The notes beneath the pieces were generated by a model, which saw only the letters and a list, made by a program, of their open reading frames with translations, made no database searches and had not been told where the DNA came from. A stretch of DNA of 12,591 bases from Clostridia bacterium. Its GTDB lineage: Bacteria > Bacillota > Clostridia > TANB77 > CAG-465. Location: positions 1 through 12,591 of the forward strand of contig CAAHEI010000100.1 of NCBI GenBank assembly GCA_900772475.1, given 5' to 3'. This document shows, piece after piece, positions 8,231 to 12,591 of the stretch. The stretch's first letter is position 1; the number at the start of each line of letters is the position of its first letter. The position numbers and the translations under genes were made by a program.

Positions 8231-10186
8231 TTATTTCCAACTTGCTGGAATTTCTAAATAATTTGAAAGTTTTTTGCAATCAATAAAACATTTACCAAAA
8301 CTTGTTACAGAAGTAAAATTCCAAATAGGGTAAACCTTTCCTTCAGCATTCGCACAACCGCAAAACATGTAACCAAAATCTGTTGTCTTAACATTATTGG
8401 ATAAGTCAGGAATATTCTTTAACTTTTTACACTGAAAAAATGTAAATCCAAAATTTGTAACTTCTGTATTATACTTAAATAAATCGTTTGGTACACTTAC
8501 TAAATTTGAGCATTCCTGAAAAGCACCACACCACCATTTTCCAAATGAAGTTACCATTGTGTTATTATCAAACAATCCTTCAGGTACACTTTTTAAGCTA
8601 ATACATCCTTTAAATACACCCGCAAACGTAGTTACCTTTGGACAATAACTAAATAGCTCTGCTGGTATGGATAAAACATTTTTACAAGCTATGAATGTTT
8701 CATTAAAATTTGTAACTAAAGTGTTGTTTTTAAATAATTCAGATGGAATTGTATATATTTTTTCACAACCTGAAAAAGTTGAAGAAAATGTTGTGACTTT
8801 AGAATTATTTGAAAATAAATTTGCAGGTATTGATGATATATTTTTACATCCTACAAACGTGCCAGAGAAATCTGTTACATTTGGACAGGTAGCAAACAAT
8901 TTTTCAGGAATATCCCCACTTAAATTACTACAATTATAAAATGTTTCTTTAAAGTTTGTAACATTTGGCGAATTGCTAAATAAATTTTCTGGAATTGAAC
9001 CTGTAAGCCCTGTACAACCACTAAAAACTCCACTATATGTTGTAACCTTAGAACAATTCTTAAATAAATTTTCTGGAATTTGACCTGTAAGCCCTGAACA
9101 GTTTTTAAATAAACCAAGAGACTGATATCCAGCTATATTTGTAATATTTTTACAATTTTCAAATAATTCCTCAGGTATAGGTCCTGTAAGTCCTTTACAA
9201 CCATAAAAAGTCATACTAAAATTTTTGGCATTAACACAATCTGAAAACAGGTCACCTGGGATTGATCCAGTAAGATTTTCACAGCCATTAAATGCACCTA
9301 ATCCCCATTCTATTGCAAAGCTTTCTATTTTTTTTGCACCTTTAAATAATCCACTTGGTATACTTCCAGTAAGGGAGCTACATCCATTAAAAAGACTTTG
9401 ACAATTTTTTACATTTTTAAAAGTATTACTTGAAGGTAACGGTATTGGTCCAGTTAAATTTTTACAATTATAAAATGAATACTCATTGCTTGTAAGTCCT
9501 TCACCTAAACTTCCCCATTGTACTAATTTTGTAATCTTATCTCTACTTACTGCATTATCACCATCATAAAAATTTATATAGCCACACTTCCCAGTAATTT
9601 TCACAGTATATGTTCCGGCTTTTTCATATGTATGTATTCTATTTTCATCCGTGGAACTTGTAATCTTATACTCACCTGTCCCATCCCCATAGTCAACATT
9701 AAAGTTACAAGTCCCAGCTATTGGAAGAGTAATACTTTCTCCATCTTCTACAGTCCATTCTGTTATAAATGCTTTTAAGTATGTTAAGATATCATCATCT
9801 AAAATTACTCCCTCAGGTAATAATCCCATTTCTTTTGCAATTATATACTCACTTTTATTTTTGCCAATATACACTAATTCACCATTTTTTATTTCCAAAA
9901 TTTTAGCATATTTATCTGTCATACTTTCTAGTATTTGTTGAATAGAAGGATCGCTTTTTCTATTTGCATTTAAATTTTTTGGTTCTTCTTTCTTAGCTAA
10001 CATTTCAAATTTATACAATTCTAATTCCTCTTGCATTTGTCTTATATCTTGTCTAAAGACAGCCTCTTTTGCACTATCTACAGGATTATTTTTATTTATT
10101 GTAACAAGAATTACAGCTGAGAGTATTATTATTATTATTATAGTTATTATTAAAACAATCAGTGATATTCCATGTCTCTGTCCCAT
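8231..10186 (-). CDS. BspA-like leucine-rich repeat surface protein with pilin-like N terminus and PKD-like domain
   Basis: An exported, membrane-anchored or pilin-assembled repeat protein, likely involved in surface contact or adhesion (inference; no ligand is known). Residues 1-6 (MGQRHG) followed by ISLIVLIIT and a hydrophobic helix to about 29 resemble a prepilin leader. The usual Glu at +5 is replaced by Val. Residues 36-66 form a charged helix like the alpha-1 helix of pilins. Residues 141-205 look like a PKD-type beta domain (DYGDGTG, then HTYEKAGTYTVKI). From 236 to 651 there are about 15 repeats of 25-33 residues, mostly 27-28. They have the form F-x-x-C-x-x-LTG-x-IP-x-x-LF-x-N-x-x-x-V-T-x-F, and the chain ends in EIPASWK. 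No LPxTG sorting signal is present. The ATG at 10186 follows AAAGGGGAAAG. The gene begins 23 bases after the upstream gene stops, so the two form an operon. Confidence 0.85.
   Translation of the reverse strand: MGQRHGISLIVLIITIIIIIILSAVILVTINKNNPVDSAKEAVFRQDIRQMQEELELYKFEMLAKKEEPKNLNANRKSDPSIQQILESMTDKYAKILEIKNGELVYIGKNKSEYIIAKEMGLLPEGVILDDDILTYLKAFITEWTVEDGESITLPIAGTCNFNVDYGDGTGEYKITSSTDENRIHTYEKAGTYTVKITGKCGYINFYDGDNAVSRDKITKLVQWGSLGEGLTSNEYSFYNCKNLTGPIPLPSSNTFKNVKNCQSLFNGCSSLTGSIPSGLFKGAKKIESFAIEWGLGAFNGCENLTGSIPGDLFSDCVNAKNFSMTFYGCKGLTGPIPEELFENCKNITNIAGYQSLGLFKNCSGLTGQIPENLFKNCSKVTTYSGVFSGCTGLTGSIPENLFSNSPNVTNFKETFYNCSNLSGDIPEKLFATCPNVTDFSGTFVGCKNISSIPANLFSNNSKVTTFSSTFSGCEKIYTIPSELFKNNTLVTNFNETFIACKNVLSIPAELFSYCPKVTTFAGVFKGCISLKSVPEGLFDNNTMVTSFGKWWCGAFQECSNLVSVPNDLFKYNTEVTNFGFTFFQCKKLKNIPDLSNNVKTTDFGYMFCGCANAEGKVYPIWNFTSVTSFGKCFIDCKKLSNYLEIPASWK
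8234..9481 (-). repeat. Tandem BspA-type repeat array inside the surface-protein gene
   Basis: The F-x-x-C landmark recurs at residues near 238, 266, 299, 327, 360, 388, 416, 444, 471, 498, 525, 556, 583, 608 and 634. The N-terminal repeats keep LTG-x-IP; the later ones drift to SIP or SVP without the TG. At DNA level two neighbouring units are almost the same: 8977-9012 and 9061-9096 agree at 34 of 36 bases at a spacing of 84 bases (28 codons). This suggests recent unit duplication and scope for copy-number change. Confidence 0.85.
10124..10141 (-). repeat. Trinucleotide microsatellite in the pilin-like membrane helix
   Basis: Six tandem TAT units (ATA on the coding strand) encode a run of isoleucines in the hydrophobic helix of the surface protein. 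Slippage by whole units would keep the reading frame and change only helix length. Confidence 0.6.
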
Positions 10187-10209
10187 ATACTTTCCCCTTT
10201 TTATTTTGT

Positions 10210-11688
10210 TTACATCATTCCATATCTTCTACTACTTGATTTAAAATTTTGATTGCATAATTTACTCCATAATTTATATTCTTGCATATCAGATGCTATT
10301 ATTTCTATATGATATACTTTACTATCAAGCTTTATTATTCTTGCAATATCAAACTCAATATAATCAACATTTTTAAAAGCATCAGATATAATAGAGACGT
10401 AAGACTGTCCAACCTTATATGATATTTTAGCCTCTCTATCAGTGTATTTTTTGCCACTTTTAACATCAACTAATTCAAGATTTATTTTTCTCGTTTTATA
10501 TATGTTACCATCTATTTCTTCAGTTTTTGAATTATCTGATAATTCAAAGAAATTTGGAATCATTCTAGAAATGTAATTTGGAATTTTTAATATATCTTGG
10601 CTCTTTGATGTTTTTGTTTTAGTTGGTAGTTCATAAATAAAATTTGAAATATTATTTAAATTTAATTTCTTAACTTTAACAAGTTCTGCCTCCTGAGGCT
10701 TTTCCTCTAATTTATCCCTTTTATTTTCCTTCTTTGCTTCATCAACATCCAATTCTAAATCAGCTTTAGAAAATAACATATCTGCAATATCTAATGTATC
10801 ATTCTCGTTATAGTCCATATCTTCTAAATGTTCATCAAAAAGCTCATCAGCTTCTTTTGTATCTTCTTCTATTTTTTTCTCTTCTTTTAAATTTTCTTCT
10901 TGTTCATATTTTATTTTTTTTTCTGAAATAGACTTAGTGTTTACTATAGGTTCATCCTCAATTTCAGATATATCTATATCATCTAGTCCTAAATCATCTT
11001 CATCTATATCTATTTTTGGTATTTCTATATTTGATACATATATATCTTCAATCTCATTTTTACTCATTTCCTTTTTCTCAGGCTTTATAATAGGCTCTTT
11101 ACCAAGCAATTCAGATATACTCTTTACATTATGTACATATTGTTTTGTTGTAAATATTTCTTTATTTTCTTGGAGAATATCTACCATATTACTAGTAAGT
11201 TTTTTAAATTTTCCATTTTCATTTTCAACTATTTGGGTTATGCTTTTTATAACATTTTTATACTCTCTTTTATCAACCGCATCTTGCAAATCATAAGTTG
11301 TTTCAAAATAAGTAGAAGTATTATTTAAAAGCCCGCTTTCTGAAAAGTTTGAAGATAAATTATACACTATAGCTTTTTCCTTATATTCAAATATACATAT
11401 GCTACTATCAAACTCTATTAAATCATTATTACTAAAAATATATATATCCTTTGTAAATTTAAGCAAGGAGTCTAACATTATTTTTGTTGTATTTTTTTTA
11501 TCAATACCTATAACTATATATTTTTTAGCATCTGAATCTATAAAATAATCCTCTAATATATTAAAACCGCCTTCTTTAAAGTTTCCACTAATTATATATA
11601 CTCTTTTTGGACTATTATTAAACCTTTCTTCTATCTTAGATAAGATTGTATCATTATTATTTATTTGAAAAAACATTTTTGAATTCAT
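10210..11688 (-). CDS. Unknown protein with degenerate PLD-like N domain, acidic linker and possible B3/NgoFVII-like C domain
   Basis: A 492-residue protein with no signal peptide or membrane helix, so probably cytoplasmic. Residues 1-150 resemble the phospholipase-D-like fold of NgoFVII-type nucleases: RVYIISGNF at 29-37, KKYIVIGID, DIYIFSNND, then KAIVYNLSSNFSESGLLNN at 105-123, matching the usual SSN-(L/F)-T-x-SGL strand-turn. The H-x-K pair expected before it is absent (SSICIF at 95-100), so an active nuclease is unlikely. Residues about 200-340 are highly acidic and probably disordered. Residues 345-480 form a beta-rich domain with ILKIPNYISRMIPNFF and DYIEFDIARI...YHIEII, possibly like the B3-type DNA-binding end of NgoFVII relatives (tentative). 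The ATG at 11688 is chosen because GAAGGGG lies seven bases upstream. A longer frame to 11799 has no SD and runs through the promoter. It is first gene of an operon with the surface protein. Confidence 0.65.
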   Translation of the reverse strand: MNSKMFFQINNNDTILSKIEERFNNSPKRVYIISGNFKEGGFNILEDYFIDSDAKKYIVIGIDKKNTTKIMLDSLLKFTKDIYIFSNNDLIEFDSSICIFEYKEKAIVYNLSSNFSESGLLNNTSTYFETTYDLQDAVDKREYKNVIKSITQIVENENGKFKKLTSNMVDILQENKEIFTTKQYVHNVKSISELLGKEPIIKPEKKEMSKNEIEDIYVSNIEIPKIDIDEDDLGLDDIDISEIEDEPIVNTKSISEKKIKYEQEENLKEEKKIEEDTKEADELFDEHLEDMDYNENDTLDIADMLFSKADLELDVDEAKKENKRDKLEEKPQEAELVKVKKLNLNNISNFIYELPTKTKTSKSQDILKIPNYISRMIPNFFELSDNSKTEEIDGNIYKTRKINLELVDVKSGKKYTDREAKISYKVGQSYVSIISDAFKNVDYIEFDIARIIKLDSKVYHIEIIASDMQEYKLWSKLCNQNFKSSSRRYGMM

Positions 11689-11712
11689 ATATATACCCCT
11701 TCTTTTACTAAA

Positions 11713-11843
11713 TACTGTATATAATGATATACTAAAACTAAAGAATTGTAAATAGAATTTAATAAAATACACAAAAAGAATGAGTAAAAAATTACCCATT
11801 CCATAGTAATAATAAAAATTATTCTATAAACTATATACAGTAC
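11713..11843. repeat. 11-bp inverted repeat flanking the promoter of the PLD-like/BspA operon
   Basis: TACTGTATATA at 11713-11723 is exactly reversed as TATATACAGTA at 11833-11843. The first copy lies directly downstream of the -10 box, over the expected transcription start; the second is about 80 bases upstream of the -35 box. It could be a pair of regulator sites, or a chance match in A/T-rich DNA. Confidence 0.35.
11724..11752 (-). promoter_or_regulatory. Probable promoter of the PLD-like/BspA operon
   Basis: On the minus strand, TTTACA (11752-11747) and TATCAT (11729-11724) are 17 bases apart, each one mismatch from consensus. The start would fall near 11717, leaving a leader of about 29 bases with the GAAGGGG ribosome binding site. 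Confidence 0.6.
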
Positions 11844-11907
11844 AATAAGGAATATTACCCTAAAAAGTACTTAATATTATATTGTGCAAAAAAATTATAT
11901 TAATACA

Positions 11908-12192
11908 TCATGCGTATGATATTTGTTTTATAATGTCATCCCTAAAATTGTCTAAAACAACGATTAAATTTATATTATAATCGGCTATAAAGTAAAGATC
12001 AGCTGTTGTTAAAACATATGTATAATTATATACTATTTGATTGCATAAGTTTAAAATTAAATTATATAATCTAGACTTATTGAATTCATCTGTAATGTTA
12101 TAATCTAAAGCAATTTTATCAGATTTTATTTTTACTTCCTCATAATAGTTATATGAACTAGGTAATTTTTTTTTTACTTTTTTCTTCAACAT
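11908..12192 (-). CDS. Small hypothetical protein (94 residues)
   Basis: I do not recognise a family. The protein has a basic N terminus (MLKKKVKKKLPSSYNYYEEV). After it comes a mixed, probably alpha/beta soluble body: an aromatic- and hydrophobic-rich stretch (NLCNQIVYNYTYVLTTADLYF) and a beta-strand-like NINLIVVLDNF near the end. No membrane helix or signal peptide is seen. The ATG at 12192 is preferred because AGGTGAT lies with normal spacing upstream. An in-frame GTG at 12201 and an ATG at 12198 overlap that ribosome binding site. A TATAAT (12215-12210) is close upstream but has no good -35 box and would leave a very short leader, so the promoter is uncertain. It is separated from the PLD-like gene by about 220 bases that include that gene's promoter, so the two need not be one operon. 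A function linked to the structured DNA upstream is possible but unsupported. Confidence 0.6.
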   Translation of the reverse strand: MLKKKVKKKLPSSYNYYEEVKIKSDKIALDYNITDEFNKSRLYNLILNLCNQIVYNYTYVLTTADLYFIADYNINLIVVLDNFRDDIIKQISYA

Positions 12193-12312
12193 TTTCATCA
12201 CCTAGTCATATTATATCATTATTTTTTCAATTAAATATTTTTTCGACAAAAGTAGTTAGTTTATATCATTTTTTTTGCATTTTTTATTATTCGTAACTTG
12301 ATTTGAACAAAA

Positions 12313-12358
12313 GTGACTTCGTCACCCCACCACTAACTACTTTTTTGTAGTTAGTGGT
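12313..12358 (-). terminator. Double hairpin, possible terminator
   Basis: A perfect 12-bp stem joins 12329-12340 (ACCACTAACTAC) and 12347-12358, with a loop of six identical bases. Next to it is a 5-bp hairpin, GTGAC-TTC-GTCAC, at 12313-12325. On the minus strand the small hairpin is followed by TTTTG; on + the large one is followed by ATTTTTA. Either could terminate a transcript; minus is favoured because the structured region lies to the right. Confidence 0.5.
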
Positions 12359-12398
12359 ATTTTTAAAGATGTTATATTTAAGTTTCCACCTATCTCTA

Positions 12399-12421
12399 GA
12401 CCACTCTTTTCTTTAACGGTC
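12399..12421 (-). other. 7-bp RNA hairpin candidate
   Basis: Read as minus-strand RNA, GACCGUU (12421-12415) pairs with AGUGGUC (12405-12399), including two G-U wobbles, around a 9-base purine loop. The wobble pairs make sense only in RNA transcribed from the minus strand. No protein frame explains it. Confidence 0.35.
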
Positions 12422-12534
12422 GTTGTTTTTGAACTTTATCCATCGCAATTTCTCGGTTTGGACTTCTTTTTTATTTATTTTCTTATTCTTCTCTATCTAA
12501 TGAACTTACTCCTGATGTATATTTCTCACTTATT

Positions 12535-12567
12535 TAATCACCTCGCTTTCATTTTACAAGATGATTA
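12535..12567 (-). promoter_or_regulatory. Helix that would cover an SD-like motif
   Basis: In minus-strand RNA, UAAUCAUCU (12567-12559) can pair with AGGUGAUUA (12543-12535) over nine base pairs with one G-U. The second arm contains the SD-like AGGTGATT. This is the layout of a ribosome-site-sequestering hairpin, but the following GTG frame is only seven codons long. Confidence 0.35.
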
Positions 12568-12591
12568 TGTCACACGCTTGTTCTGTAGTAA

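Larger units (their letters stand above)
12202..12591. other. Right-end region without a recognisable protein gene, rich in inverted repeats
   Basis: No open frame of useful length with an SD and start is seen on either strand. The minus strand is purine-rich and locally has more CpG-containing words (CGAGG, CCGAG, GCG, CGACCG) than the neighbouring DNA. It contains several hairpins listed separately. An SD-like GCGAGGTGATT (12546-12536, minus) is followed by a GTG whose frame stops after seven codons. A minus-strand frame from 12589 to a TAA at 12556-12554 could be the last codons of a gene entering from the right, but it is too short to judge. A direct repeat TTATATCATT occurs at 12211-12220 and 12261-12270. 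The region may be a structured RNA, a leader, or a decayed gene. Confidence 0.5.

Noticed and set aside
8920..9117. Open frames inside the surface-protein gene on the same strand and on the opposite strand.
   Set aside because: They are shadows of the repeat array: periodic, without ribosome binding sites, and fully covered by the real gene.
11713..11730. TACTGTATATA looks like half of an E. coli-type SOS box.
   Set aside because: The required CTGT-N8-ACAG is not formed, and Firmicutes LexA uses a different motif.
11689..11799. Upstream extension of the PLD-like gene to an ATG at 11799, which would add a hydrophobic N-terminal helix.
   Set aside because: No Shine-Dalgarno precedes it, and it runs through a good promoter and the ribosome binding site of the ATG at 11688. 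The hydrophobicity is what T-rich DNA gives in this frame.
11866..11903. Possible terminator after the 94-residue gene (TTAATAT/ATATTAA followed by TTTTT on minus).
   Set aside because: The stem is only seven A/T pairs with a 19-base loop and a gap before the T's; it is too weak to call.
12193..12201. Earlier GTG (12201) or ATG (12198) starts for the 94-residue gene.
   Set aside because: Both overlap the AGGTGAT ribosome binding site that is correctly spaced for the ATG at 12192.
12202..12591. CRISPR array, tRNA gene or IS end at the right edge.
   Set aside because: No regularly spaced identical repeats, no cloverleaf with acceptor and T-arm, and no transposase frame with terminal repeats were found; the hairpins alone do not support a mobile element.

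Overview
The window comes from a strongly A+T-rich, anaerobic Gram-positive bacterium, most likely an uncultured member of the Clostridia (inference). The evidence is the near-consensus Firmicutes signals (AAGGAGGT-type ribosome binding sites, TTGACA/TATAAT promoters, short U-tailed terminators), a four-subunit ferredoxin-dependent 2-oxoacid oxidoreductase, an SMC protein of Gram-positive type, and a BspA-like leucine-rich surface protein with a pilin-like N terminus.

Layout. Positions 19-3011 (+) hold a tight porG-porD-porA-porB operon (overlapping or nearly abutting genes, each with its own Shine-Dalgarno) encoding the gamma, delta, alpha and beta subunits of a pyruvate-type:ferredoxin oxidoreductase. 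A bidirectional terminator at 3026-3056 separates it from everything else, which lies on the minus strand. From 4003 down to 3122 is a self-contained unit for a DUF5131 (phage Gp37/Gp68-type, three-cysteine-motif) protein, with a perfect TTGACA-17-TATAAT promoter and a TTG start. From 8184 down to 4084 is smc with its own promoter, followed by a small three-helix membrane protein and a terminator. From 11752 down to 8195 is a two-gene operon: a cytoplasmic-looking protein with a degenerate phospholipase-D-like N domain, a long acidic linker and a possible B3/NgoFVII-like C domain, then a 651-residue pilin-like BspA repeat protein and a terminator. At 12192-11908 is a small unknown protein.

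The right end (12202-12591) has no convincing protein gene but is rich in inverted repeats. It holds a 12-bp hairpin, a competing 13-bp pairing partner, a helix that would cover an SD-like motif, and a 7-bp hairpin. It looks like a structured RNA or leader on the minus strand, or a decayed gene.

How the genes work together: por supplies acetyl-CoA and reduced ferredoxin, and smc organises the chromosome. The most interesting accessory material is the PLD-like/BspA operon, the DUF5131 unit without a visible partner, and the structured right-hand end. I found no tRNA, rRNA, CRISPR array or recognisable insertion sequence.
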